From: Actinoplanes palleronii
Lineage (GTDB): Bacteria; Actinomycetota; Actinomycetes; Mycobacteriales; Micromonosporaceae
Assembly: GCF_016862315.1 (NCBI RefSeq)
Contig: NZ_BOMS01000014.1
Location: 124,001-188,000, forward strand
DNA length: 64,000 nt
Direction of reading: 5' to 3'
In this document: piece by piece, positions 1-8,534 of the stretch
Position numbering within the stretch: position 1 is the stretch's first letter
How the letters are laid out: each line of letters starts with the position of its first letter
Notes under the pieces: model-generated
What the model was told of the DNA's origin: nothing
What the model saw: only the letters and a program-made list of their open reading frames with translations
The model's database searches: none
Program-made: the position numbers and the translations under genes

Positions 1-392
1 TGCCGGTGACGGTGATGGACGACCTGATCGAGTGCGACTTCGGGCTCTGGGAGGGCAAGACCTTCGCCGAGGTGCAGGAGGGCTGGCCGCGGGAGATGAC
101 GGGCTGGCTGGAGTCGACGAGTGTGGCGCCGCCGCAGGGTGAGTCGTTCCAGACGGTGGCCAAGCGGGTCCGTGGCGCGCTGGCGAAGATCATTGAGGCG
201 TACCCGGGTCAGACCGTCGTGGTGGTCTCGCACGTCTCGCCGATCAAGCTGATCCTGCGGGACGCGCTGGCCGCCGGTGACGCGTTCCTGCACCGGTTGT
301 TCCTGGACGCGGCCGGGGTGTCCACCATGGACGTCTGGCCGGACGGCAACATCGCGGTCCGCTCGGTCAACGAGACGGCCCATCTTCGATAG
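1..392 (+). CDS. Histidine phosphatase domain, 3' end of a probable RNase H/acid phosphatase fusion
   Basis: Only the C-terminal part of the gene lies in the window; the frame is open from base 3 with no convincing start. About 130 residues are visible. They match the phosphoglycerate-mutase/histidine-phosphatase fold: an ECDFGLWEG motif near the beginning and a VVVVSHVSPIK motif that carries the second catalytic histidine. The N-terminal RHG histidine would lie upstream. In actinobacteria with a panB-glnA2-glnE neighbourhood the gene at this place is a fusion of RNase HI with an acid phosphatase (alpha-ribazole phosphatase-like). The fusion is inferred from context because the RNase H half is outside the window. 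Role: phosphomonoester hydrolysis in the cytoplasm. Confidence 0.75.
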   Translation, partial: PVTVMDDLIECDFGLWEGKTFAEVQEGWPREMTGWLESTSVAPPQGESFQTVAKRVRGALAKIIEAYPGQTVVVVSHVSPIKLILRDALAAGDAFLHRLFLDAAGVSTMDVWPDGNIAVRSVNETAHLR

Positions 393-398
393 AAGTTG

Positions 399-427
399 TT
401 GACCCTCCAGGGTGAGACGTTTAGTTT
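399..427 (+). promoter_or_regulatory. Promoter of the chitinase gene
   Basis: A -35 element TTGACC (399-404) is followed after exactly 17 bases by a -10 element TAGTTT (422-427), giving a start site near 434 and a leader of about 38 nt before the ATG at 472. This is one of the best vegetative-type promoters visible in the window. Confidence 0.6.
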
Positions 428-443
428 CCTCGATTAGGAAACT
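423..443. promoter_or_regulatory. Palindromic operator overlapping the chitinase -10 box
   Basis: A perfect 8-bp inverted repeat, AGTTTCCT (423-430) and AGGAAACT (436-443), with a 5-base spacer covers the -10 box and the start site. A bound protein would block initiation, so a repressor site is the natural reading. The sequence is not the DasR site and resembles TTAGGAAA/TTTCCTAA-type palindromes seen ahead of secreted glycan hydrolases in actinomycetes; the regulator is unknown. A second pair, CCCTCCAGGG (403-412) and CCCTGGAGGG (459-468), flanks it symmetrically. Confidence 0.5.
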
Positions 444-471
444 TTCTTCACCGTTTCGCCCTGGAGGGCTC

Positions 472-1764
472 ATGAACGGTTTCACCCGTCGTCTCATCGC
501 CGTGACAGCGGCCGCCACGGCCGCCACGGCCGTCGTGGCCACGGCGCCGGTGCCGGCGCAGGCCCATAGCAGCTCGTACGTCAAGGTCGGCTACTTCACG
601 CAGTGGGGCATCTACGGCCGCGACTTCCAGCTGGCCAAGGTGCAGAAGTCCGGTGCCGCCGCCCGGCTCACCCACCTCAACTACGCGTTCGGCCCGGTGA
701 CCGCGGACGGTGTCTGCGCCTCCGCCGACCCGTGGGCCGACTGGCAGACCCCGTTCTCCGACGCGAACAGCGTGGACGGTGCCGGTGACGTGGCCGGCCA
801 GCCGATCGCCGGGAACCTCAACCAGCTCGCCGAGCTCAAGAAGAAGAACCCCAAGCTGCGGGTGCTGATCTCGCTGGGCGGCTGGAGCGGCTCGGCGTAC
901 TTCTCGGACGCGGCCCTGACCGACGCCTCCCGCAAGAAGCTCGTCTCGTCCTGCGTGGACCTCTGGGTCAAGGGCAACCTGACCGGTCTCCCCGACGGCG
1001 TGGGCGCCGGCATCTTCGACGGCATCGACCTGGACTGGGAGTGGCCCGGCTCGTCCGGCAACGACGGCAACGTCATCCGGCCCGAGGACAAGCAGAACTT
1101 CACCCTGCTGGCCGCGGAGTTCCGGGCCGAGCTGGACAAGCTCGGCAAGGCGAACCGCCGGCACTACGACCTGACCGCGTTCCTGCCGGCCGCGCCCGCG
1201 AAGATCGACGCCGGCTTCGAGGTCGCCAAGATCTTCAAGTACCTGGACTTCGGCACCCTGCAGGGCTACGACTACCACGGCACGTGGGAGGCGAAGACCA
1301 ACCAGCAGTCCGCGCTGCGGGTACCGGCCGGCGCGCCGGACAACCCGGACTTCTCGGTCGAGAACACGGTCAACGCCTGGCTCGCCGGTGGCGCGCCGAA
1401 GCGCAAGCTGGTGCTCGGCCTGCCGTACTACGGCCAGGGCTGGACCGGGGTGACCGGTAGCGGCAACGGGCTGTTCCAGCCGGCCGCCGGCCCGGCGCCG
1501 GGCGTCTTCGCCGCCGGCACCGAGGACTTCAAGACGCTCAAGCAGCTGCCGGCGCAGGGTTACACCGTGCACCGCGATCTGCGCAACGGTCACGCCTGGC
1601 TGTTCGACGGCAAGACCTTCTGGACGTACGACGACCCGGCCGTGCTGCTGCAGAAGACCCTCTACATCCGGTCCCGGGGCCTGGGTGGCGCGATGATGTG
1701 GTCGCTCGACGGTGACGACGACAAGGCCACCCTCACCAAGACGGTGTCGCTGGGCCTGATCTGA
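472..1764 (+). CDS. Secreted chitinase, glycoside hydrolase family 18
   Basis: This 430-residue protein hydrolyses chitin outside the cell. Residues 1 to about 30 form a signal peptide with a basic start (MNGFTRR), an Ala-rich core and an AQA cleavage site. The rest is a GH18 barrel: the SLGGWSGS strand, then DGIDLDWEW with D183, D186, D188 and the catalytic acid E190, then the late Met/Tyr strands (QGYDYHG, GAMMWSLDGD). No carbohydrate-binding module is present, so it is a single-domain enzyme. The ATG at 472 was chosen because GGAGGG lies 3 bases upstream and because it gives a clean signal peptide; the frame is open to a GTG at 412, which lies inside the promoter. It is monocistronic and faces the polysaccharide locus tail to tail. 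Confidence 0.93.
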   Translation: MNGFTRRLIAVTAAATAATAVVATAPVPAQAHSSSYVKVGYFTQWGIYGRDFQLAKVQKSGAAARLTHLNYAFGPVTADGVCASADPWADWQTPFSDANSVDGAGDVAGQPIAGNLNQLAELKKKNPKLRVLISLGGWSGSAYFSDAALTDASRKKLVSSCVDLWVKGNLTGLPDGVGAGIFDGIDLDWEWPGSSGNDGNVIRPEDKQNFTLLAAEFRAELDKLGKANRRHYDLTAFLPAAPAKIDAGFEVAKIFKYLDFGTLQGYDYHGTWEAKTNQQSALRVPAGAPDNPDFSVENTVNAWLAGGAPKRKLVLGLPYYGQGWTGVTGSGNGLFQPAAGPAPGVFAAGTEDFKTLKQLPAQGYTVHRDLRNGHAWLFDGKTFWTYDDPAVLLQKTLYIRSRGLGGAMMWSLDGDDDKATLTKTVSLGLI

Positions 1765-1771
1765 ACCGCCC

Positions 1772-1805
1772 GGGGGACGCCGGCCGTCCGCGGTCAGCGT
1801 CCCCC
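1772..1805. terminator. Hairpin between convergent genes
   Basis: GGGGGACGC (1772-1780) pairs perfectly with GCGTCCCCC (1797-1805) and lies between the convergent stop codons of the chitinase and the sugar transferase. There is no clear T tract. It probably serves both directions. Confidence 0.4.
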
Positions 1806-3332
1806 GGCGCGCAGCACCTCGGCCATCGTCCGCAGCACCACCTTGACGTCCAGCCAGAGCGACCAGTTCTCGATGTAGTAGTTGTCGAACCGCGCCCGGT
1901 CGGAGATCGGGGTGTCCCCGCGCAGGCCGCTCACCTGGGCCAGCCCGGTCAGGCCGACCGGTACCCGGTGGCGCATCGCGTACTCCGGGTAGTCGTGCGA
2001 GAACCTGTCGACGAAGTACGGCCGCTCCGGTCGCGGGCCGACGATGCTCATGTCGCCGCGCAGCACGTTCCACAGCTGGGGCAGCTCGTCCAGCGAGGTG
2101 CGCCGCAGGATCCGCCCGATCGGGCCGACCCGCGGGTCGTGCTGGATGTTCCAGTTGGTCTGCGACTCCTGGTCGTCCACCGGGCGCATCGATCGGAACT
2201 TGAGCAGGTCGAACGGCGCGCCGTGCCGGCCGATCCGCTGCTGGCGGAAGATGATCCCGGGGCCGCCCTCGAGGCGTACGGCCAGCGCGCAGAGCAGCAT
2301 CACCGGGCTGAGCAGCAGCAGGGCCGCCGACGCGACGAGCAGGTCGGAGGTCCGTTTCACCGCCCACTTCGGGCCGTCGAGCGTCGGACGGCGCAGTCGC
2401 ACCACCGGGATGGCGCCGATGTGGTCCGGCGCGCCGAGGCCCTGGGAGAACTCGCGCAGCCGGGGCACCATCCAGAGGTCGCAGTCCCGCAGGCCGGGGG
2501 AGAGCACGATGGTCAGCAGCCGGCTCTCCGGGCACTCCACGTCCGCGATGATCACCACGTCGCAGTCGGTCTGCTGGACCAGTTTCTCCAGGTCGTCGAG
2601 CTTGCCGACCAGGGGCATGCTCTCCCGGCGGTCGTGGCCGGTGCTGGCGACGTCGACGAAGCCGCCGAAGCGCAGGCCGTACTGCGGGTAGCGGCGCAGC
2701 AGCCGGGCCAGCTCGACGGCGACCGGGCCGCCGCCCACGATGATCGCGCTGTGCTCGACCCAGCGGCGGCGGCGGGCCATCAGCACCACGAGCCGGCTGG
2801 CCAGCCGGCCGGGCAGCAGCAGGATCGCGGAGATCGCGGTGAGCCGCAGGAAGCCGTCCACGTTGTCGATCGAGTCGTGCCGGATCGCGACGGCCATCGC
2901 CACCGCGGCGGCGCCGGTCAGCATCCGCAGGTACAGGCCGGGCAGCTCGTCCAGGACGCTGAGGTGGCGGCGGGCCCGGTACAGGCCGCCGACGGCGAAC
3001 AGCCCGATGGTGACGGCCGCGGCCGAGACGGTGGCCTTCCAGTACTGCTGGCTCCAGGCGATCGGGGCGACCAGGGCCAGCACGTCGGCCGGCAGGGTGG
3101 TCATCCAGGCGCGCAGCGGCCGGGTCCGTTTCGCGGCGAGCGACGCCACGTACGGCAGCACCACGGTGGAACCGAGGTCGGTGGGCTCCTCGGTGCGCTG
3201 CGCCGGGATCCGGGGGCTGTGCCGGGACGGCGTCCACCAGCCGAACGCGCCGCCCTGATCCGGCTCGCCCGATTCCGTGGTGGTGGGCCCCGGTGGCTGG
3301 TGCCCCGGTAGCGCCGGACCGAAGTGCTGCAT
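1794..3332 (-). CDS. Polyprenyl-phosphate sugar-1-phosphate transferase (exopolysaccharide priming enzyme)
   Basis: The 512-residue product starts a surface polysaccharide by moving sugar-1-phosphate from a nucleotide sugar to undecaprenyl phosphate in the inner leaflet of the membrane. Residues about 90-200 hold several membrane helices, followed by a CoA-binding-like Rossmann segment (IIVGGGPVAVELARLL). The last 190 residues are the bacterial sugar transferase domain: a membrane hairpin, QQRIGRHGAPF, LLKFRSM, and TSLDELPQLWNVLRGDMS followed by GPRPERP. The start at 3332 has AGGGG eight bases upstream; the frame remains open to 3428. It is divergent from the LCP gene and downstream of the glycosyltransferase operon, so it probably supplies the first sugar for the same polymer. 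The substrate sugar cannot be told from sequence. Confidence 0.88.
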   Translation of the reverse strand: MQHFGPALPGHQPPGPTTTESGEPDQGGAFGWWTPSRHSPRIPAQRTEEPTDLGSTVVLPYVASLAAKRTRPLRAWMTTLPADVLALVAPIAWSQQYWKATVSAAAVTIGLFAVGGLYRARRHLSVLDELPGLYLRMLTGAAAVAMAVAIRHDSIDNVDGFLRLTAISAILLLPGRLASRLVVLMARRRRWVEHSAIIVGGGPVAVELARLLRRYPQYGLRFGGFVDVASTGHDRRESMPLVGKLDDLEKLVQQTDCDVVIIADVECPESRLLTIVLSPGLRDCDLWMVPRLREFSQGLGAPDHIGAIPVVRLRRPTLDGPKWAVKRTSDLLVASAALLLLSPVMLLCALAVRLEGGPGIIFRQQRIGRHGAPFDLLKFRSMRPVDDQESQTNWNIQHDPRVGPIGRILRRTSLDELPQLWNVLRGDMSIVGPRPERPYFVDRFSHDYPEYAMRHRVPVGLTGLAQVSGLRGDTPISDRARFDNYYIENWSLWLDVKVVLRTMAEVLRAGGR

Positions 3333-3598
3333 GGTTGAGGCCCCTGTGCGCCGAACACGGATCACTCCCGTGATTCGAGGCGGATCGTAAGGGTTTGGAT
3401 CGGTCGATGCCACCCCAGCTCGGGGCATTTGCTGGCTATGTCGTGTTCAATTCCGGGCTGGCAGGGTGCCCGGCGGTGTGACCTTCGCCATTGATGGCGG
3501 GTGAAGTGTAGGCATTTGGGTAACGCCACCCGGCGATCACTGTGCACCGGTCACGCGGCGCCCCGTGCCGGGTTGCGAGGATCAGTACCATCTTCGCC

Positions 3599-4693
3599 AT
3601 GCCGACCCGAGAGCCGATGTTCGACTCCGACGCCACTGTGATCACGGAGCCGACCGATGCCCCGGACCTGGGCGCGCCCGCGAAGCACAAGAAGCCGCGG
3701 AAGAAGTGGAAGATCGTACTGATCGTTCTGCTGGTGCCCGTGGTCCTGGCGAGCATCGGTCTGCTCGGCGGGGTCTGGTACCTCAAATCGGTCGAGGGTG
3801 ACGTGGTCCGGGTGGACGCGTTCGCCCAGGTGCCGGAGGCCACCCGCCCGCAGAAGGAGGCGGCGGCCGGTGAGGCCACGAACTTCCTGCTGCTCGGCAG
3901 CGACTCCCGCGACCCGGAGAACGACGGCGGCTCGCGCAGCGACACGATGATCGTGATGCACATCAACAAGGAGCGGTCCGCCGCCCAGCTGATCTCGATC
4001 CCGCGCGACACCTGGGTGCACATCCCCAAGTCGGCGGATGGTCAGCACGGCAACACCAACGCCAAGATCAATGCGGCGTTCGCGTGGGGCGGGGTGCCGC
4101 TGATGGTCCAGACCGTCGAGGAGTACACCAGCGTCCGGATCGACCACGTGGCACTGGTGGACTTCTCCGGCTTCAAGGAGATCGTCGACGCGCTCGGTGG
4201 CGTCGACATCGACGTGGAGACCGCGTTCACCTCGACCCACTCGCTGAACGCCAACAGCATCCGCAAGTTCGAGAAGGGCCCGCAGACGATGGACGGCGCC
4301 GCGGCGCTGGACTACGCCCGCGAGCGGTACTCGTTCAAGGACGGCGACTTCGCCCGGATCCGGCACCAGCAGCAGGTCATCAAGGCGATCCTGAACAAGG
4401 CGGTCTCCGGTGGGGTGGCCACCAACCCGAGCCGGCTCAACGCGTTCCTGAAGGCGACCACCAACACGGTGAGCGTCGACAAGGACATGAACCTGGTGAC
4501 CATGGCGATGGACCTGCGGCACCTGCGCAGCGAGAACCTGGCGTTCTTCACCAGCCCCACCAAGGGCACCGGCACGATCGGTGACCAGAGCGTGGTGCTG
4601 GCCGACAAGGCGAAGACGAAGAGCCTGTTCAGCGCGGTCCGCAAGGACGACTCGGCGGCCATCGCCGCCATCGCGGCGGAGAGCACCAAGTAG
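3599..4693 (+). CDS. LytR-CpsA-Psr (LCP) family glycopolymer transferase
   Basis: LCP enzymes move finished glycopolymers from the lipid carrier to peptidoglycan on the outer face of the membrane. The 364-residue protein has a short basic cytoplasmic tail (KHKKPRKKWK), one membrane helix at about 38-60 and an extracellular LCP domain. Conserved arginines and aspartates appear in LLLGSDSR, SRSDTM, SIPRDTWV, NAKINAAF and LDYARERYSFKDGDFARIR. No C-terminal LytR domain follows. The ATG at 3599 lacks a Shine-Dalgarno but has TACCAT 7 bases upstream, so it is probably leaderless; the frame is open back to a GTG at 3542. Its place opposite the priming transferase suggests it anchors that locus's polymer to the wall. 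Confidence 0.87.
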   Translation: MPTREPMFDSDATVITEPTDAPDLGAPAKHKKPRKKWKIVLIVLLVPVVLASIGLLGGVWYLKSVEGDVVRVDAFAQVPEATRPQKEAAAGEATNFLLLGSDSRDPENDGGSRSDTMIVMHINKERSAAQLISIPRDTWVHIPKSADGQHGNTNAKINAAFAWGGVPLMVQTVEEYTSVRIDHVALVDFSGFKEIVDALGGVDIDVETAFTSTHSLNANSIRKFEKGPQTMDGAAALDYARERYSFKDGDFARIRHQQQVIKAILNKAVSGGVATNPSRLNAFLKATTNTVSVDKDMNLVTMAMDLRHLRSENLAFFTSPTKGTGTIGDQSVVLADKAKTKSLFSAVRKDDSAAIAAIAAESTK

Positions 4694-4696
4694 GTC

Positions 4697-5893
4697 TCAG
4701 ACCGAGGCGGGGAGCTGGTCGGCCGCGGTGGCCGGGGTCCGGGCGATCCGGTACGCGAACCACGCGACCACCAGCGCCTCGCTGATCAGCAGCGAGAGCA
4801 GCAGATCCGGCACCCGGTGCACCCAGGTCACCGACGCGGCCAGGGCACCGAGGGCGATCACCCGGGAGCCGACCCCGGAGACCAGGTACCGGCGGGGCGC
4901 CGCCCAGATCATGTGCCGTACCGACATCCACGTCGCGAACATCAGCAGACCCTTGTACGCGCAGAACGTCGCGACCGTGATCAGGGCCAGGTCCCGCAGG
5001 TCCGTGGCGAGCAGCCCGCGCACCCACGGGCTGGCCGTCACCACCACCGACACCGCGACCCAGCCCGCGACGGTGAGCAGCCGGAGCGGGTTGACCAGGC
5101 GACTGCGCCGGCCGAGCACCACGTCCTCCCGGGTGGTGGCGGACAGCAGCACGTGGAACGGCCCGAACGCCAGCTCCAGCGCGCGCAGCACGACGACCGC
5201 GGCCGGCCCGGCCAGGGCGCCCGCGACCGACGGCAGCGCCACCGAGTAGGCCAGGTCGACCGAGGCCGTGACGAAGTAGGTGGCGCCGGCCCTGAGGCTC
5301 GCGACGTAGCCGGGGCGTACCGTCCCGGCCGCCACCCGGCGGTGCAGCAGCAACCAGGCCAGCACCGCGAGCTGTCCCGGCACCGCCGCGACGTCCACCC
5401 GGATCCCGGCCAGGGCGAAGGCGCCGCCGCAGACCATGGTCCCGATCGCGACGAGCTGCGGGATGAGGTTGGCCCGGGACGTCGAGCGGGTGCGGGCCTG
5501 CGCCCAGAACATCGCCTCCAGCGGCAGCTGGAGCAGGACCGGGGTGAGCATCAGCAGCCGATCGCCCCAGCTCGCCGCGGGCAGCGCGACCGTCGCGGAG
5601 ACCCCGGCGATCACCGCGACCGGGATCAGGGTGGCGGCCGAGGCCCGCCGGGCCCAGGACTCCACGTCCCAGGTCGCGGGCAGCAGCCCGGCCGAGATCG
5701 GCCGGCCGATCAGCGACTCCATCAGCGTGAACGGCAACGCCAGCAGGATGCCCTGCAGGGCGACCAGCGGCAGGCGTGCGGTGTCCGTCCAGGAGGCGAG
5801 CAGGAACAGCACCACGCTGGAGAGCCGGGACAACGCCTGCACCGACAGCTGGGAGTGCTGGAGCTTGGTCAGCAGGCGGATCATCGCCGTCAC
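4697..5893 (-). CDS. Multi-spanning membrane protein, probable polysaccharide flippase-like
   Basis: A 398-residue protein made almost wholly of hydrophobic segments (about 10-12 helices, for example LSSVVLFLLASW and LLMLTPVLLQLPLEAMFW). The distribution of helices and short basic loops recalls the MOP/Wzx flippase superfamily, but no diagnostic motif is visible. It is translated from a GTG at 5893 that overlaps the stop of the ligase-like gene as GTGA, which implies translational coupling. Being the last gene of a run that contains glycosyltransferases and an O-antigen ligase-like protein, export of the lipid-linked repeat unit is the likely job. That is inference from context; it could instead be an uncharacterised integral membrane protein. 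Confidence 0.6.
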   Translation of the reverse strand: MTAMIRLLTKLQHSQLSVQALSRLSSVVLFLLASWTDTARLPLVALQGILLALPFTLMESLIGRPISAGLLPATWDVESWARRASAATLIPVAVIAGVSATVALPAASWGDRLLMLTPVLLQLPLEAMFWAQARTRSTSRANLIPQLVAIGTMVCGGAFALAGIRVDVAAVPGQLAVLAWLLLHRRVAAGTVRPGYVASLRAGATYFVTASVDLAYSVALPSVAGALAGPAAVVVLRALELAFGPFHVLLSATTREDVVLGRRSRLVNPLRLLTVAGWVAVSVVVTASPWVRGLLATDLRDLALITVATFCAYKGLLMFATWMSVRHMIWAAPRRYLVSGVGSRVIALGALAASVTWVHRVPDLLLSLLISEALVVAWFAYRIARTPATAADQLPASV

Positions 5894-7365
5894 CTGCCGG
5901 ATTCGGCCTGCTGCGCGGGTTGGTCCTGGTCCTGCCGGGGCCGGGGGATGACCGGTGTCACGACCGCGGCGACCTCCGCCTCGTCAGCGGCCGTCGCGGT
6001 CTTCGCGGTGTACGCCCAGAAGACCACCAGGCACATCATCGCGGCCGCGTACTCCCAGGTCTCGACCATGAGGCTGGCCAGCGCCAGCCCGGCGAGCAGC
6101 GCCAGGTGCACGGCGAGGTACGGCCGCCGCTCCGAGCCCCGGGAGAGCCGGAACAGCGCCCAGCCGACCAGCGCCACCACCGCGATCAGGATCGGGATGC
6201 CCAGCTGCAGCGAGATGCTGACGAAGTAGTTGTCGACGAAGACCAGGGTGGCGGAGCTGGACACCCGGGAGCCGGTGGCCGCGCCGACCCCGCCGACACC
6301 GAGGCCGTACCAGGGTGCGCCGGAGGCCAGCAGGTTGCCCCAGACCTGGAACCGCTCGAAGGTGCTGCTGGAACCGGTCGCGCCGATCGCGACGAAGCCC
6401 AGCGCCACCGCCACCATCGTGCCGAAGCCGATGAACCGGGCCCGCTTGCGCATCGCCGCACCACCGCCACGGTTCAGCACCACGGCGCTGAGCAGGCCGC
6501 CGGCCAGCAGCAGCGCGCCGGTCCGGTTGGTGCTCAGCGCCAGGGCGACGGCTGCCGCGCCCGCGGCCACGTGCCACAGCCGCCGGCGCGGACGCAGGTC
6601 GCGGACCAGCCACAGGGCGGCGTACCCGAGCAGGAACCCGCCGGCCAGCAGCCCGAGCTCCGCGTTGACCTCGGTGAGCCCGGGCGCGCGGAAGGTGTCA
6701 CCGATCAGCCGGACCCCGCGCTCGGGCTCGAAGCCGAGCGCGACGAGTTCGGCCGGGCCGATGATGTACTCCACCACCGCGGCGACCGCGTTGGCGATCA
6801 CCATCCCGGCCAGCACCGAGACCAGCAGGGTGATCTCCCGGACGGTCAGCGCGCCGACCAGTACGAACAGGATCAGCGGCAGGGTGGTGAGCCGGTCGCC
6901 GACCAGGGTCTGGGTGATCCCGTGGTCGGCGAAACCGATCAGGCTCCACACCCCGAGGACGACGATCACGACGGCGCCGGCCAGCAGTGCCCGGCCGCGC
7001 GGCGGGCGGCGCAGCAGGGTGACCGCGAGCAGCGAGCACGCGACGACCGCGGAGGACAGGCTGAGTGCGTAGTCCCGGCCGCCGAACGCGTGGCCGAACA
7101 ACGCCTGCACGCCGGTCATCCACAGGCCCAGCGGCATGCAGAAGACCGCGGCCAGGTAGATCAGGCCGGGGAACGGCCGGACCGCCACCACCAGCAGGAA
7201 GAGGGCGACCGGGGGCAGCGCGGGTGACGCGCCGGCGAGCAGGCAGACCGGGATACCGGCCACCAGCACCGCCGCCACACCGATCAGGATCGCGCGCCGG
7301 GCACCCGGTCGCAGCGCACGCCACCACCGCAGAAGTGATGGTGCCTGGAGGAAGTCGACGATCAC
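5890..7365 (-). CDS. O-antigen ligase/polymerase-like membrane protein
   Basis: This 491-residue protein has roughly a dozen membrane helices with a larger extracytoplasmic loop in the second half (GSSSTFERFQVWGN to YGLGVGGVGAATGS), the layout of Wzy polymerases and WaaL ligases. The TNRTGALLLAGG helix and the loop with conserved Arg and Gly residues fit that family. The GTG at 7365 forms a GTGA overlap with the stop codon of the upstream glycosyltransferase; the frame is open further upstream, but that part overlaps the neighbour and encodes nothing family-like. It likely polymerises or ligates the polysaccharide repeat unit on the outer face of the membrane. Confidence 0.75.
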   Translation of the reverse strand: MIVDFLQAPSLLRWWRALRPGARRAILIGVAAVLVAGIPVCLLAGASPALPPVALFLLVVAVRPFPGLIYLAAVFCMPLGLWMTGVQALFGHAFGGRDYALSLSSAVVACSLLAVTLLRRPPRGRALLAGAVVIVVLGVWSLIGFADHGITQTLVGDRLTTLPLILFVLVGALTVREITLLVSVLAGMVIANAVAAVVEYIIGPAELVALGFEPERGVRLIGDTFRAPGLTEVNAELGLLAGGFLLGYAALWLVRDLRPRRRLWHVAAGAAAVALALSTNRTGALLLAGGLLSAVVLNRGGGAAMRKRARFIGFGTMVAVALGFVAIGATGSSSTFERFQVWGNLLASGAPWYGLGVGGVGAATGSRVSSSATLVFVDNYFVSISLQLGIPILIAVVALVGWALFRLSRGSERRPYLAVHLALLAGLALASLMVETWEYAAAMMCLVVFWAYTAKTATAADEAEVAAVVTPVIPRPRQDQDQPAQQAESGR

Positions 7366-8522
7366 CGCACCACAGCTTCCGGCCTCGGGGACGCCGCCGC
7401 GAGATAGGCGGCGAGGACAGCGTCCACATGCTTGTCCCACGCCAGTCGTTCGCCGTCACCCAGCGCCGAGGCGGTGAGGGCGGCGTACTCGGCGTCGGGC
7501 AGGGACGCGGCCTGCTCGAGCCGGTGACGCAACTCGCCCGGCCCGTCGAAGAGCAGTCGTGACCCGGGGGACGCCATGACCGGCTCGGCGATCTTACTTG
7601 CCACGATGGGCCGGCCCGCGACCAGTGCCTCGGCGCAGACCAGACCGTACGTCTCCGGCCAGGTGCTCGGGAACAGCAGCCAGCCGGCCCGCCGGAACGC
7701 GGCCTGTTTGCCGGATTCGCCGAGGTAACCGAGGTAGTGGACGGAGGGGAACGCGGCGGCCGCGGCCTCGGCGTCGGCGCGCAGCGGGCCGTCCCCGCCG
7801 AGCAGCAGCGTGCCGTGCTCCCGCAGCGGGCTCGTCGTCCAGGACCGCAGCAGGTCGCCGACGCCTTTGTGCTCGGCGAGCGCGCCCAGGTAGAGGAACG
7901 TGGCCCGGTCGCCCGGCGGCAGCGCGCGCCGTCCGGCCGGCACCGGCAGCGAGAGCAGCACGACGCGCTGGTCCAGGTCGCGGGTGGCCGGCACGTTCCG
8001 GAGCATCACGTCCCGGGTGCGTTCCGAGCCGTAGAGCAGCGTGACGTTGCGCAGGGCGCGTGCCACCCGGGCGGCGCGGAGCGCGAGCAGCCGGTCGAGC
8101 GCCGGCGAGCGACCGATGTTGCCCAGCGCGTTGCCGGGGTCGGCGATCGCGAAGTCGTGCACGGTGTGCACGGTCGGGTACCGCTGCGCGATCCGGGCGA
8201 TCGGCCGGATGCCCAGACCCTGCCAGTTGTGCACGTGCACCGCGTCCGGTGCGAATCCGGCCAGATCGCGCGGGCGCAGGCCGGTCGCGTCGGCCACGTC
8301 ACCGAGGTGGACGAAGCCCTTGCGCAGCGGACCGGCCCGGTCGGCGAGCCGATCGGCCAGGCGGGTGCGGACCGGCTGGTCGGCCGGCTCGGCGTGCGGC
8401 GAGGGACGGCTGAAGACCTGGACCTGGTGACCGCGTTCGATCAGTGCGCCGCTGAGGTCACGGACGTAGGTCTCGGCGCCGCCGCGCACCGCGAACGAGG
8501 AGTGCACCATGGCGATCCGCAT
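7362..8522 (-). CDS. Glycosyltransferase family 4 (GT-B)
   Basis: The 386-residue GT-B enzyme adds a sugar from an activated nucleotide donor to the growing lipid-linked glycan at the cytoplasmic membrane face. The N-terminal half begins with MRIAMVHSSF and the acceptor-side loop RGGAETYVRDL. The C-terminal half has YLGALAEHKGVGDLL, the donor-site strand LLLGGDGPL and the family signature FPSTWPETYGLVCAEAL followed by AGRPIVAS, with the two acidic residues of the E-x7-E type motif. The ATG at 8522 follows the upstream gene's stop by 12 bases. It is the third gene in a run of coupled genes from 10759 to 4697. Confidence 0.88.
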   Translation of the reverse strand: MRIAMVHSSFAVRGGAETYVRDLSGALIERGHQVQVFSRPSPHAEPADQPVRTRLADRLADRAGPLRKGFVHLGDVADATGLRPRDLAGFAPDAVHVHNWQGLGIRPIARIAQRYPTVHTVHDFAIADPGNALGNIGRSPALDRLLALRAARVARALRNVTLLYGSERTRDVMLRNVPATRDLDQRVVLLSLPVPAGRRALPPGDRATFLYLGALAEHKGVGDLLRSWTTSPLREHGTLLLGGDGPLRADAEAAAAAFPSVHYLGYLGESGKQAAFRRAGWLLFPSTWPETYGLVCAEALVAGRPIVASKIAEPVMASPGSRLLFDGPGELRHRLEQAASLPDAEYAALTASALGDGERLAWDKHVDAVLAAYLAAASPRPEAVVR

Positions 8523-8534
8523 GTCCCCGCCGTC

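Noticed and set aside
403-468. A leader RNA structure hiding the chitinase ribosome site
   Set aside because: The outer arm 403-412 lies between -35 and -10 and would not be in the transcript, so the symmetry is more likely to work at the DNA level.
448-3237. A 929-residue open frame on the minus strand spanning chitinase and sugar transferase genes
   Set aside because: It is a shadow of the two real genes in another frame; no domain is recognisable and the composition is Arg/Pro-rich.
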